Positions 11,811-24,400 of a DNA stretch of 64,000 nucleotides are shown here, one piece after another (position 1 is the first letter of the stretch; each line of letters starts with the position of its first letter). Under the pieces are notes generated by a model, which was not told where the DNA came from, searched no databases, and saw only the letters and a list, made by a program, of their open reading frames with translations. Both the position numbers and the translations under genes were made by a program. The stretch covers positions 30,610,684 through 30,674,683 of the forward strand of contig CP141128.1 in the NCBI GenBank assembly GCA_035236585.1. Reading direction: 5' to 3'. This DNA comes from Warburgia ugandensis. Taxonomy: Eukaryota; Streptophyta; Magnoliopsida; Canellales; Canellaceae.

Positions 11811-13587
11811 GAGCTCTTGGGTGCCTCTAATGGCAGCCCAAAACCTTGGAGGAAACCCATCGCGGAGCAGTGACCAAGAGGCAAAAACGAGGAGAGAAAA
11901 CCAGCCACGAAGCAGGTATGCTCCAAAACTCCCCAAACCCATCTCACCCATAGTCCTAGGCTCAATTCTCCTAAGTTTTTGCATGAAAAACCATGCAAAA
12001 CGGAGCCTGGGAGAGCCACCAAGGACCCTGTCGAACCAGTGCGGCCTGGGGATGTCCCAGGTCACTAACGGGCGGGACGATCCAATAGGAACGTCCCACG
12101 TTGACCTGCGTCGACGTCTGTTTGAAAAACCAAACGGGCGCGTCCAGGGACGTGCCCGCTAAAGGGACAGACGGGTGGAGGTATCTCGCGTGTCTGCAGA
12201 CGCGCCCGCTGAGGCACGCACGTACAGTGCACTAGCGCACGAAGAATTTTTGTTACTTAAGGAAGCAGGGCGCATGATGCTGACGCGCAGCGCCCTAGCA
12301 TTCCGACTTTTTGTCTTTAAAGACTCTATGTACATACAACACTAAAACGCTTATAACTTGAGATCTAGAGCTCCGATTGAGGCGCCGCAAAAGGCGTTGT
12401 GTCTGTATCGACGACGCGGACACATCCAAATTATAAAATCCCTGATCAAGGGCTAATTAAAGTAGGGCATGACCCTTAGAATTGGATGGTGGCGCGTGAC
12501 CACTAGAACTTTGGAAAACTGAGGATACCAAAGCCCAATTAGGACCTTAGGACACCCATAGGCATAGGGATGGACCCCTAATGCCTAGGTAATAAGACTC
12601 AACTACTCTAAACCCATAAAAGATAGGCTAAACAAACCTTGAGTCCCCAAACCATGTTCAGGAGCGTACGAGGACAAGAGGGTTAACGCGACCTAGTTAG
12701 GTAGGTGCTCTATCACTATTAGATTCTTTTAAAAGATCCATTATTGTTTTGAGAACATATGTTATAAGTATATGACTTGTTTAGCATGACTTGATTTAGC
12801 ATGCATATGATAAACGTTTTGTACATAGACATGTTTCGTAAAAGATTGCATTACATTATGCACACATATGTTTTGTAAACAAGTGCATACATTGCATGAT
12901 TTAAGTACTTGCAAAGATTGCATGTCCTTGAGGGTTGCCAAAAGACACTGGAGTGCCAAGGGCTAGGCAGTTGTGAGGGACCCAAAGAGGACTGGTTTTG
13001 AACAGAGGTTTTTGGCTTATTTGATCGAACATGATTTGGGCTTGTAAGCTCGTGGGTGCTATGCCGAGGGGTGTGGGTTGGCCACCCAGCCTCTACCACT
13101 ATTAGGTGGATGGGTACCACGCCCAAAAAGGGCATGTCCCTGCTTCGACTGCATGTGGTACAGGGGGCTACCACTGGTGTCACGGCACTGGGTCGAAGTG
13201 TCATATGCCCCGTGGAGGTATATGATCCTGTGTCCCTAGGTACCCGGGGACCACACGGCGGTGAGGTCGTGGGCATAGTAGGACCCTATGGTTTCGTGGA
13301 TTTATGTGCATTGCATATGACATGATATAAGGTTGGTCGACCATACCATGGTAGGTATCCATGAGTTGGATTCAGTTGAGCATCTGATGCATATTTTTAC
13401 GATTAGGATATATGATTACTTTCGACTTGGATTATGATATTTCTTTAAGTCATCAGTATTTTGGTTTAACAGTGGCTTTTAATATCGATATTGAACGTGA
13501 TTATTCGGACAACATGCACATGTTTTTAATGAGCACATGATTTTAAAGATCGCATGCATTATAAAACTAGTAGTGATAGACTCCTAC

Positions 13588-13632
13588 TGAGTATAGTATA
13601 TACTCACCCTATCCTTAACATTTTTCAGGGTG
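13588..13632 (+). other. Twin hairpin in LARD-1 5' LTR
   Basis: TGAGTATA (13588-13595) pairs with TATACTCA (13599-13606), and CACCCT (13605-13610) pairs with AGGGTG (13627-13632). The 3' LTR has the equivalent at about 18000-18045. Confidence 0.8.
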
Positions 13633-13983
13633 ATTCCATCCATGAGTAGAGGACATCTATGTTAGTGCTATGAGCAAGCGAATCAAAAAGGAAACAATTA
13701 TACATGTAAGTAAATTCTCAACCCTTTGGACATGTATTTGTATTTAATTACGGTTGGGCTGTGTGCTGTGACTGGATAGACCTGGGGAAAAACGTTTATG
13801 ATTTCTAAAGCTTTTCAAAAACTACCTTGGATATTGTGTAAGCAAATGACACTCGGGGTTTTCAAAATGAATTCCAAATAAAAGATTTTTCCGCTGCATT
13901 GCATTGTTTTTCAAATAGGGATCTCGCCTTAGGAATTTAGATTTTTCATTTAAAAATGCATGGGAAAACCGGGTCATCACAGT

Positions 13984-13995
13984 TGGTATCAGAGC
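13984..13995 (+). other. Primer-binding site of LARD-1
   Basis: TGGTATCAGAGC, two bases after the LTR end, is complementary to the 3' end of initiator methionine tRNA, the usual primer of Tekay/Del and many plant LTR elements. Confidence 0.95.
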
Positions 13996-15722
13996 CTAGG
14001 TTTTATCCTTTCACAGCCAGTCCAGCATGTCCAAGGGTCATGAACAATAAAGGAAGTCAAGAATAAGTAGTATAAATATGAGTAGTAGAGATGACTACTT
14101 CTATTTGAGGATTAGAGTATTAATGCTCAAGGCCTTTCACCATAAACACATAGGTGAAAAAGGAGATAGTCCTAGCAAGCACTTAGATATTGGATTGATT
14201 GAATCCTATCAAAATCATAGGAAATAAGAATTGTTGTGCAGTAGTGCAAAGATGAAATCTCATATAAGGATCAGATTATGATGAAAATGAATGAATGGAG
14301 GTGATTAATGGACTTGTTAATAGATAGTGTTGGCTGGCAATAAAGTAATCTTATCAAAGGTGAGAAAAATCAAAGAATCTAGATGGCTATCTTGCCATCA
14401 TAAAGAATATCGGAATATGAGTACACTACCACAAGGGATCTTATATGAGTATGAAAGACTTTGAGGAAATTTTGATGACAATAAGATAAGCATACCAGAA
14501 AATACTAAGGGATAACTGTGACTTGTACTAGATCACAAAGGTATGAATCTTTAGCTCAATTTTGGATACCTTAATTAGAGTCTTATGAAAAGTAAAGTGC
14601 TATCGAATAATGACTACTTGAGTATTATGGAGCAAATCAAGTAACATATTATGAGATTAAGAGAAACATAACACGAATATAAATTTGACCAAGTTATCAA
14701 AAGATTTTTGACAATAATATTGGGGATGATAGAAGATTGATCCTAACATAAAAAGTATAACATGAACCAAAACATCAATACCATTATTAAGACATTGTAT
14801 GAATTTTATTGAGGCTATAGGCAATTGAGGATTTCAATGATCTTAAGACAGTTTAGAATTTCTGGGAAGCATTTAGTTTATCATATATGTTACTTAAAGA
14901 AATAAGATGAAGTATCAAATATATGCAACAACACATATAGAGACATTGATCCAGGTAGACCAAATGGATGTTGAAGAAAAAAGAGAAAGAGATAGATATG
15001 TAACTACTAGCATTCAATGAATATTGAATATTCAAAAGAAGAAGATCATGACTCTATGGAGATACATACAATTCTATAGGAAGGAAGATCAAACAAATGC
15101 AAAGGAATAATACTAGGCAAGTTGGTGATCTTATTGTAAAAAGAGTATAAAAGAGAGAAAACATATGGGGGTTTAAGACTTTGAATAGAGCATTGAATAA
15201 AAGGACATTCTGCTGCACAAAAATTTTCATAGACGAATGGTGACCAACTAGAAGTTAAAATCCTACAAATGGTTTGATATCAATTATTATTAGATTCTTA
15301 TCAGATCCATTAATTTATAAGGAACACCAATGGATATAGTCCATAAAAAGAAAATATTGGTGATATCTTACCTTGCCGCTACATGAGTAAATAAAGGAAT
15401 TAAGCCGAAAGGGTACCATCGAGGATCAAATTGAGGTCTTATTATCATAAATTTGGGAGACCAAAAATCCTAAGACTATTATCTAGTCATTACCTTTAGA
15501 GTACTGTTGATTAAATAAAAGGTATCCCACCCTAATTAATCAAGTATGAGAGTATGCATCAGAGTACACAACAAAGGCAGCTCTTATAGGTGAGGCCTTA
15601 TAGGAGGAACAATAGAAATGATAAATTGAGGATGAACCTAGATTTGATCCTAAGGGGGAGAATGCATCCACCAAGAAATCATCTAAGAGACAACTACTTG
15701 GAAGATGATAATTTATGGAATT

Positions 15723-15754
15723 TTGAGGACGAAATTCATTTAAGGGGGCAATAA
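15723..15754 (+). other. Polypurine tract of LARD-1
   Basis: GAGGACGAAATT followed by TTAAGGGGGCA just before the 3' LTR start. This is the standard junction of plant Tekay/Del elements and would prime second-strand synthesis. Confidence 0.9.
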
Positions 15755-18397
15755 TGTAATGACCCCAATTTTTGTAATATTAAAATCTCATGAAAAGTTT
15801 AGTTTTAAAAGATAAGGGAATTTTGGTCATTTCACTAGTTTCCTTGACTAAACTCAGGAATTTGGTCTTAAAAGTGGTTCCATTAGATGCGTCTCAGAAA
15901 AAGGAATCCAACGAGACAAAAATCACCCAAAACGGAGTTAAAATGAGCAAGATATGGCCCTTTGAAGTTTAGGGGCAAAACTGTAAATTTCACAAAAACG
16001 ACTTAACCTGAAAAACACAGGTGCCCGTTTTGATACGGGCACCCCGTCATCTTCAACCTCCTAGAGGCTACTGGAACGACGGTGTTTCAAGGAGAAACCA
16101 CCGCCATTCTGGAGGTTTCTCCACCGCCATTCAAAGGCTGTTACAACCCCTCCAGAACCCTCTTTAAAAGCCCTATAAATAGAGCTCTTGGGTGCTTCTA
16201 ATGGTAGCCAAAAACCTTGGGGAAAACCCATCGCGGAGCAGTGACCAAGAGGGGAAAACGAGGAGAGAAAACCAGCCACGAAGCAGGTATGCTCCAAAAC
16301 TCCCCAAACCCATCTCACCCATAGTCCTAGGCTCAATACCCCTAAGTTTTTGCATGAAAAACCATGCAAAACGGAGCCTGGGAGAGCCACCAAGGACCCT
16401 CGGACGTCCCCAGGGCCACACTGGATCGACAAGGTCGAACCAGGGTGACCTGAGGACGACCCAGGTCACTAACGAGCGGGACAATCCAATAGGAACGTCC
16501 CACGTCAACCTGTGTCGACGTCTGTTTGAAAAACCAAACGGGCGCGTCCAGGGACGCCCCCGCTAAAGGGACAGACGGGCGGAGGTATCTCGCGCGTCTG
16601 CAGACGCGCCCGCTGAGGCGCATGCCGCAGACGCATAGCGCGCTAGCGCACGGCGAATTTTTGTTACTTAAGGAAGCAGGGCGCATGACGCTGACGCGTA
16701 GCGCCCTAGCATTCCGACTTTTTGTCTTTAAAGACTCTATGTACATACAACACTAAAACGCTTATAACTTGAGATCTGGACCTCCGATTGAGGCGCCGCA
16801 AAAGGCGTTGTGTCTGTATCGACGACGCGGACACATCCAAATTATAAAATCCATGATCAAGGGCCAATTAAAGTAGGGCATGACCCTTAGAATAGGATGG
16901 TGGCGCGTGACCACTAGAACTTTGGAAAACTGAGGATACCAAGGCCCAATTAGGACCTTAGGATACCCATAGGCATAGGGATGGACTCCTAATGCCTAAG
17001 TAATAAGACCCAACTACTCTAAACCCATAAAAGATAGGCTAAACTATCCTTGAGTCCCCAAACCATGTTCAGGAGCGTACGAGGACAAGAGGGTTAACGC
17101 GACCTAGTCAGGTAGGTGCTCTATCACTATTAGATTCTTTTAAAAGATCCATTATTGTTTTGAGAACATATGTTATAAGTATATGACTTGTTTAGCATGA
17201 CTTGATTTAGCATGCATATGATAAACGTTTTGTACATAGACATGTTTCGTAAAAGATTGCATATACATTATGCACACATATGTTTTGTAAACAAGTGCAT
17301 ACATTGCATGATTTAAGTACTTGCAAAGATTGCATGTCCTTGAGGGTTGCCAAAAGACACTGGAGTGCCGAGGGACAGGCAGTTGTGAGGGACCTAAAGA
17401 GGATTGGTTTTGAACAGAGGTTTTTGGCTTATTTGATCGAACATGATTTGGGCTTGTAAGCTCGTGGGTGCTATGCCGAGGGGTGTGGGTTGGCCACCCA
17501 GCCTCTACCACTATTAGGTGGATGGGTACCACGCCCAAAAAGGGCATGTCCCTGCTTCGACTGCATGTGGTACAGGGGGCTACCACTGGTGTCACGGCAC
17601 TGGGTCGAAGTGTCATATGCCCCGTGGAGGTATATGATCCTGTGTCCCTAGGTACCCGAGGACCACACGGCGGTGAGGTCGTGGGCATAGTGGGACCCTA
17701 TGGTTTCGTGGATTTATGTGCATTGCATATGACATGATATAAGGTTGGTCGACCATACCATGGTAGATATCCATGAGTTGGATTCAGTTGAGCATCTGAT
17801 GCATATTTTTACGATTATGATATATGATTACTTTCGACTTGAATTATGATATTTCTTTATGTCATCTGTATTTCGGTTTAACAGTGGCTTTTAATATCGA
17901 TATTGAACGTGATTATTCGGATAACATGCACATGTTTTTAATGAGCACATGATTTTAAAGATCACATGCATTATAAAACTAGTAGTGATAGACTCCTGCT
18001 GAGTATAGTATATACTCACCCTATCCTTAACATTTTTCAGGGTGATTCCATCCATGAGTAGAGGACATCTATGTTAGTGCTACGAGCAAGCGAATAAAAA
18101 AGGAAACAATTATATATGTAAGTAAATTCTCAACCCTTTGGACATGTATTTGTATTTAATTACGGTTGGAAATTTGTGTCTTTGATTTGGATAGACCTGG
18201 GGAAAAACGTTAATGATTTCTAAAGCTTTTCAAAAACTACCTTGTATATTGTGAAAGCAAATGACAGTCAGGGTTTTCAAAATGAATTCCAAATAAAAGA
18301 TTTTTCCGCTGCATTGCATTGTTTTTCAAATAGGGATCCCGCCTTAGGAATTTAGATTTTTCATTTAAAAATGCATGGGAAAACCCGGGTCGTCACA
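15755..18397 (+). repeat. LARD-1 3' LTR
   Basis: Runs from TGTAATGACCC to CGTCACA and matches the 5' LTR throughout. TATA box at 16174-16181, CpG block at about 16400-16720, GC block at about 17465-17705. Confidence 0.93.
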
Positions 18398-20319
18398 TTA
18401 AGTCATGCTAAACAAGTCATATACTTATACTTAAAACATGCATTTTCAAAACAATCATGGCTCCTTTAAAATGTCTAGTAGCGATAGAGCACCTACCTCA
18501 AAGTCTCCTGGAGTCGCGTCCTTCATCACTCAACCCGTGCCTGAGTCTCATTTATAAACCCCTGGATATGAATGGATACAAGGAGTCCTTATTAATTTCA
18601 ATCTATTTAGACATTAGATGATTAGATTTTCCTTTTAAGGTCCATGGGTCCTTGCCTAATTCATTGTCAGGCTAGATCCTATGATATGGATCTACTATTC
18701 AATAGTTAAACTCCGTAAATTGTCCTCTGATCCTAATTTTCTAATCTCATTGGGTCCGAGCATTATGGTTTCTAAGACGTGTGTGCCCATTAATGGACAA
18801 CCCAGATGTGTCAATTAGGGCCCTGCACCATATGTGCTAGGATGCGTGCGTGCCTTGGTTGTACCTAAACCACATTAGTTCACACGTGTCTGTCCGAATG
18901 GTGCGGTGCGCACATCTGAATGGTGCGCTAGGGTGCGCGTCCTGGATGGATTTGTGCAGATGAGTCTTAGGAGGGGTTGCACGCACGTCCTAGTTCCTGG
19001 GACACTTGTGCATCTCGGTTGAGTTAGCCATCTGTCCGTGCATGACACGCATGTGACAGTCGCCCCAGGGAGCTCAGCATGGTTGCGCGTCACGCCCACA
19101 CACCCCTGGGATGCTTGTGCACCTTGGGTCGCCCACACCCTAGGGAGGCTTGTGCACCCTCGGACGTGTTACTGTGGACCGGTTTTTCACCCGTCTAGTT
19201 TCCTTCCCCAGAAATTCATGGATTTTCGGCCAGAACTCACCAGATCCGGCATGGATCTAGGCCGGAACAAGGAGAAAATGCAAGAGGGAGGTGAGAGCTT
19301 GCCTGGTAGCCGAAGATGGCATTCCTCCTGCCTGGTAGGTTGCCTGCCTAAACCCTTGGTTGCTGGAAAACTCGAGGCAGGGGAAAACCCCATTGCCAAG
19401 ACCGGAAAGAAGAGAGGGGAATGGGGAAACGGGAATGGCCAGCCTGACTTGGGCCTAGCCATTGCCGGAAAACTCAGGGGCGACTGGTTTGAGACGGGTT
19501 TCCAATTTTGCCGGAAACCTCAGCCTCAAAATGGTCGGAAAACTCATGTTTTGGAGAGGGGGAGATAGGGCTTTTTATAGCCCTATTATGGCGGTGCTGC
19601 CAATGGCGGTGCCATTATCAAAACGGCCCCTTGCATTTTTCGTTCTTTTTTGCTTGTCTGTTTAATTTACAAACATACCCCTGATTTTAAACGGCCGTAT
19701 CTTCTTCATACGAACTCTATTTTCAGTGTTCTTTGAGGTGTTGGATTCCATTTTTCAAGTAGAATCTAATGGTAATAAGTTTCCTCATAAATTTCTTCAT
19801 TTACTATTTTAAATAAAGTAAAACATTCAACACAGTTTATTTCCCATAAAATGTCCAATTTTTTGTTTAAAATAGCGTAAATTGCTCGGGCGTTACAGAA
19901 GGATTCAGAAGAGATTATAATTTTTAGCTAAATGGTATTTTTGGAATTTTAGTTTTAAACGAAAACCAGTAAAGAAGCCCGACGACAAAGAAGACAATGA
20001 TGGAGGTGGAGATGTAGGGAAGGTAGGGCTTCAGGGGAAAACCCCAATTTGGGTTTTCTCCTATGGCGAACAGAGGACACCAAATCTGGAGAGGAGTAGG
20101 ATCAGGAGACTAGTGTGATGCTGGGCCAGTGATATCTGGGTGGTGGAGATGTAGGGTGGAGCAGACAATGACAAAGGCTGCTAGGTTAAAGGCTAGGAGT
20201 GAGCAGAGGAGCAGCAATCTGGGTTGGTACAGGGCAGTGTGAGATTGCTTGGGAGGCACGGTGTGGAAGCAAAGGAGGGCAATGGGGTGAGTGGCTAACG
20301 ATTGATGGAGCTGTGATCA

Positions 20320-20337
20320 AGAGAGAGAGAGAGAGAG
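20320..20337. repeat. (GA)n microsatellite
   Basis: About nine GA dinucleotides inside solo LTR S2. Confidence 0.9.
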
Positions 20338-20559
20338 TGGAGCTTGGGAAAGAGAAGGTCTAGTGCGATGAGGATCTGTGGGGTGAAAAAAAAATAGAGA
20401 TGGGTGCATTGAGTCTAGAAAGAGGGAGACAGAGAAGAGGTGAGACAGATGGTGAGATAGATGGGAGAACTGGGTGCTAGTGTGGAGGTGCGATGGGCCT
20501 TGTGTAGAGAACTTGGTTTGAGGATTTGGTGCAGTGGATGATGTGGTAAAATAAAATTA

Positions 20560-20875
20560 AAAAACTAGTGATTGAGAACAAAGTTGGAAATGGTGCTGGC
20601 TTGGGTTTTTCATAGAAAGAGAAGAGGAGCAAGGAGAACTAGTGAAGGGGTGAGGAATAGAGAGGGGGAAATGAGAGAGAAGAAAAAGATAGCCAAAGAG
20701 AGGGGGAGAAGTGGTAGAGAGAAAGAGGGACGTGAGGATAGTAAAGGGAGAAAAGGTGGTGCTTGAAAGGGAAATAAAAGAAGGAAATTAAATGGGAATA
20801 GGAAAACGATGAATACAAATGAACAAGTAAAATCAGAATGGAAAGTAAAAAGAAAGTAAAACAGTCCTTTTGCCA
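20560..20875 (-). other. Strand-biased C+T tract of S2
   Basis: Read on the LTR sense strand (minus) this is almost pure pyrimidine with scattered A. It matches in position the C+T-rich leader of the Athila-like LTR at 59520-60130. It yields low-complexity frames on both strands (Phe/Leu/Ser or Arg/Glu/Lys) that are not genes. Confidence 0.6.
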
Positions 20876-21388
20876 CCTCTATGGCTGACTCCTCATTTTA
20901 AAGCCTTATGCCTTTCCTCATGGGAAAGAGTTTGTCTCCTCTCGGAAACTTCTTCATTCCAAAGTTATCTCCTATATAGGAAATCTCATCCATAATTTCC
21001 ATTCCTATAATTAGAACTCATCTTCTTTTAGGAAATCATTCCATCCTTCTTTATTGATCTTCAAAATGATCTGCACCGTTGAAATTCAATCTCCACCATC
21101 CGTGCCACTTTTGATCTATCTACACTGTTGAATATCGATCTGAGCAATCCAACCCTCCTTTAGTTGATCTGCAAGACTTAAAAACTAGATTAAAGTCATC
21201 TAAATTTTACATTAAGCATCCGATTAGCTCAAATGATCATCTAACCATTAATTTTGATAATTTATGGTTGGATGGTCAATTCGAGCTAAATTTTATATTT
21301 TATCCAAAAATTACCAAATTAATGAGTTGGATGGTCTAATTAAATGCTAAACTAGAGGGGTCTTTTGGCCAAAATTACACACTTAACA

Positions 21389-21410
21389 GAGGCCACCTTA
21401 GCCCCTTAGT
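21389..21410. other. Unassigned 22 bp between S2 and element B
   Basis: The short strip between the end of the Athila-like solo LTR and the start of B's 3' LTR. It includes the S2 target duplication. Either the remainder of LTR D or original host sequence. Confidence 0.4.
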
Positions 21411-24400
21411 TGTGACATCCTCCGTTTGTGAAATAGCTTTTTTATCAAATTCTTTAGAAAAATGTCACAATCAATCTTTGAATTTTTTTTAATAGATACT
21501 TATAAAAATTAATTAACATTAAATAGATTCAAAGATGCTTCTTTAAGCTTAGATGCATAAAGAAAATCTCCACCAATATCAAAATAATAATTATGTCATA
21601 AAACTATTAGGACTAACTAGTCACAACTCAAACAGAGAGCTTAATTACAAACTCAAGGTTCAAAATTTATAAAGTCACTATGATTCCTCCACTGTTGAAA
21701 TTTAATTAAAAGAAACTAATATTCAAATCTTCATCCTTTGATCATTTATCTTCTAATTTTGCAGTACTCTACATCCAAACCTATTTGTCTTGCACTTGAC
21801 CTGTATGGTGAATGGGTGAGTAATTTGAATTACTCCATAAGAAATACAAAACTAGCAAAAATAATGAAATCTTTGCTGTGCATTTTGAAAACTCCATATT
21901 TGTGATAGTTATCAAATATGCTACCATTAAACAGTGTCATATCAATCACATCCATATATCCTTTTAAAAAATATCTATAAATTATAAATAGCACACAAGC
22001 AATTTTATCAAATTCACCCATAGCATTTATTTTTTTATCTTTAATACATCAATAATTCAAATAAAAGAATTATTTAAATTGGTTCAATTATCTATAAAGG
22101 GCCATATCAAATCCATCTACTAATCAACTAGTCAATTAACTGTCATAATTAGATCAAATGGTCAAATGCTTAGTGACTCTTGATATCCTATCACAAGGCA
22201 TAGGTTAATATTTTCAAGAACGACCGACATGTTAGCCCATGTCAAATAGAATAAAAGGCCAGTTACCCACACAGTGGAACTCCAAGTTTCTAATTGTGCT
22301 CATCAGTAGGTACCACATTGACTACGCTATTTGCAAGGGATAGCCAGATCAATCTTATCCAAGAGCAGTCCTCCCATGTGATAGTACCTTTGTCAAATGT
22401 GTCTCTCATAGATTTAGTACCTTCTCAAAAGTCAATTACCAACTGAACATCGCAGCATAGCAACTAGGTATATGATCCACATATGTTGTACTAAACCAAA
22501 GCCAACTCGGTGAGTTACTTGGTTTTCTAGAACCAACTCAGTGAGTTATTTGATCTTCAAAGCCCTTAGTTATTCTGTCTCATTTTCAATGTGATGCTTA
22601 GATACAATCATTGCAATTATGTTTCTTATGAGTTTAATTACAACATCATAGAGGATCAAACATATAACATTTTTCACAATAAGATTTGATGATAACAATC
22701 ATATAACAAAAGCAATATCATAAACATAGCCTCTTGGTTCAATTGAAATAAAATGCATAAGCATATATTTCATTTCTTAAATATTAGCAATCACTTGTAT
22801 ATACAATAACCAAAAGCACGTTTCTTGAACAAGTAATCATCCATACTCATCAAATAACAAACAATTTCCATAACTTTGCATAAGATAACAATTGACTACA
22901 TCATATAGCCATCCAACTCTTAGGGTATAAACCCTATAGTATCATACACCTGAGTATAGTACATGGGGTGGCTACCATAGCAATAATATAAAAGAGACAT
23001 ACTCATTATATAGTAATTAAAAATACATATGATACATATACATAATATTCATAGAAAACAAAACATTCATAGTCTCAAGGTTTTGGTTCATGCATAAGAC
23101 ATATACCATCAAATGTTCTCACCTTCCAAGAATTTCCTTTGGTTAAATGTTTACAAATGTATCATTTCTTTCATTGATATCCTTATCCATAGGTCATAAC
23201 CATATTGTATACATACATACACATATGTGTTATGTTTCCTTTGATGACCAGCCATACATAGTTTACACTTTTACTACCTTAATTGTAGTGTAGTGTCAAA
23301 TACATCCATTTGCAATTTGATAATATCTTGCTAAGCTTTCATATATACACCTAGCAATCTTACTTATTTTTAACATCCAAAGCCATATCTTATCTAGAAC
23401 AATATGCTCATAGAAGAACATCTATAGCATTATGTACTTAGGCAATGTTGGAAGTGTACTTAGCTCCAATTATATTTCTAATTGTCATACATCTAGGAAA
23501 TGTATGGTGATTTAGAGTTAAATGTCTTATGCATGCACATATCTCTTTCCTTCATATGAATCCAACAATACATAAATAGAGTGACTTCCATAAACTATGT
23601 TCCACTTGGTGTAGTGTGGCTCATTTATCATAGCATATACTAGTTGGTTTACTCTATTCTTATCAAACTTTTTATAGAATCGAGTGCCCAAAATAAGAAA
23701 GAGTGCACAATTTTTAAGGACTCTTTGCTATCCATACTATCTTAACCTCAGAAAAAACTTACATAAAATTTTGTCAAATGAGTTGTATGCCTTGAGAATT
23801 TCATAGCAAATATCTAATTGGAAAGTAATTACATGCCTTAATTGTAAAATAATTTATTTTTATTTTGCTAACCATCCTTTTATTATGCTTTAACTATTAA
23901 GTCCTTTATTCAATTTATACTAATTGAAATTTTACGAACTTCAAAACAGAATTTTACAAATTTTTGCATAAGCCATTACATGCCGAGGGTATAGTATGTG
24001 TGGAATGTGTCAAATTTCTTATTACATTAATCATACCCTTCTATTATGAATCTACTTTAATTTTCAGCAATCATAAAATTTTAAATTAGAATTTTAGCAT
24101 TAATAACGTTGCAAGTTATTAGCTATATCCCAACTAAGGTATAGGTGTCCTACCTTATTCTTTCAAGAATCTATTTCAACTATCAATTAGTTTATTAGAA
24201 CTCAAATGGGCAATATACATACTTGCTTCCATAATTTCCAGATTTTTATAATATCACTCTAATGAGTGCTAATCCAAATAATTCAACAATGAATTGGAAG
24301 ATTTTTATCTAAGGACTTCTTTGTACATGTACATATAAGTGTGCCGAAATTTTCTATAGTTATCCAGAAATTTTCCATCATGAACATAGCTTTTCTAATT

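Larger units (their letters stand above)
11385..13981 (+). repeat. LARD-1 5' LTR
   Basis: Runs from TGTAATGAGCC to GGGTCATCACA. In order it holds a palindromic motif (11649-11672), a TATA box (11803-11810), a CpG-rich block (about 12030-12300), a GC block with TTGGCCACCC (about 13050-13290) and the twin hairpin (13588-13632). Confidence 0.93.
13982..15754 (+). other. LARD-1 interior, non-coding
   Basis: 1.77 kb of AT- and purine-rich sequence between primer site and polypurine tract. The longest frame is a 60-codon minus-strand one with no recognisable domain. No Gag zinc knuckle, protease, RT or integrase motif was seen. Any functional content would be cis-acting, such as packaging or primer use. 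Confidence 0.8.
11385..18397 (+). mobile_element. LARD-1: complete non-autonomous LTR retrotransposon
   Basis: The element is flanked by a perfect TTAAG target duplication (11380-11384, 18398-18402). Two direct LTRs of 2,597 and 2,643 bp enclose a 1,773 bp interior with a methionine-tRNA primer site and a polypurine tract but no Gag or Pol similarity. This is the LARD layout (long LTRs, non-coding interior), so movement would need proteins from a related autonomous Tekay-type element. By eye the LTRs differ by a few percent, unevenly spread, which suggests a fairly recent insertion. It lies in opposite orientation inside S3, a related LTR. Structurally it looks whole. Confidence 0.92.
10238..19897 (-). 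mobile_element. Solo LTR S3, Tekay-type family 2, split by LARD-1
   Basis: The two parts 10238-11384 and 18403-19897 add to about 2.64 kb. The ends are TGTGACGACCC and CGGGCGTTACA on the plus strand, and flanks CAAGG/GAAGG (10233-10237, 19898-19902) form a target duplication with one mismatch. It aligns from end to end with S5 at 37869-40687. A minus-strand TATA box (CTATAAAAAG) lies at 19571-19580, the twin hairpin at 10601-10646 and the GC block at about 10935-11130, where a 37 bp unit containing TCATAGCCTCCATG is doubled. Confidence 0.88.
9557..21388 (-). mobile_element. Solo LTR S2, Athila-like, split by S3
   Basis: The outer parts 9557-10237 and 19903-21388 together make about 2.17 kb, matching in length and content the plus-strand Athila-like LTR at 59048-61303. 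Shared features are the TGTTAAGTG start, a C+T-rich leader tract, the 'TGGATGGTC' repeats near 21270-21330, and an end near a phrase like 'GTGCACAAGC'. Termini are TGTTAAGTG and CATCAACA when read minus. Flanks GAGGT (9552-9556) and GAGGC (21389-21393) form a target duplication with one mismatch. No interior or second LTR is present, so it is solo. Confidence 0.75.

Noticed and set aside
12851-13276. 141-codon frame, with a 171-codon copy at 17173-17688
   Set aside because: Both are antisense in the paired LARD-1 LTRs. Their identity reflects recent LTR duplication, and the related S3/S5 blocks do not keep the frame.
13984-13995. tRNA gene fragment
   Set aside because: Only the 3' complement of methionine tRNA is present, beside an LTR end, so it is a primer site. 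The same holds at 7622-7641, 33914-33930 and 44028-44041.
16192-16566. 124-codon frame (and 113 codons at 11821-12162)
   Set aside because: Overlaps the LTR start and CpG block just after the TATA box. Composition follows base content, and the minus strand is equally open.
19038-19568. 176-codon plus-strand frame
   Set aside because: Lies in the GC-rich part of S3, antisense to the LTR. The minus strand is also open there, and no protein family is recognised.
20572-20766. Arg/Glu/Lys-rich frame
   Set aside because: Purine-run artefact, the complement of a pyrimidine leader in S2.
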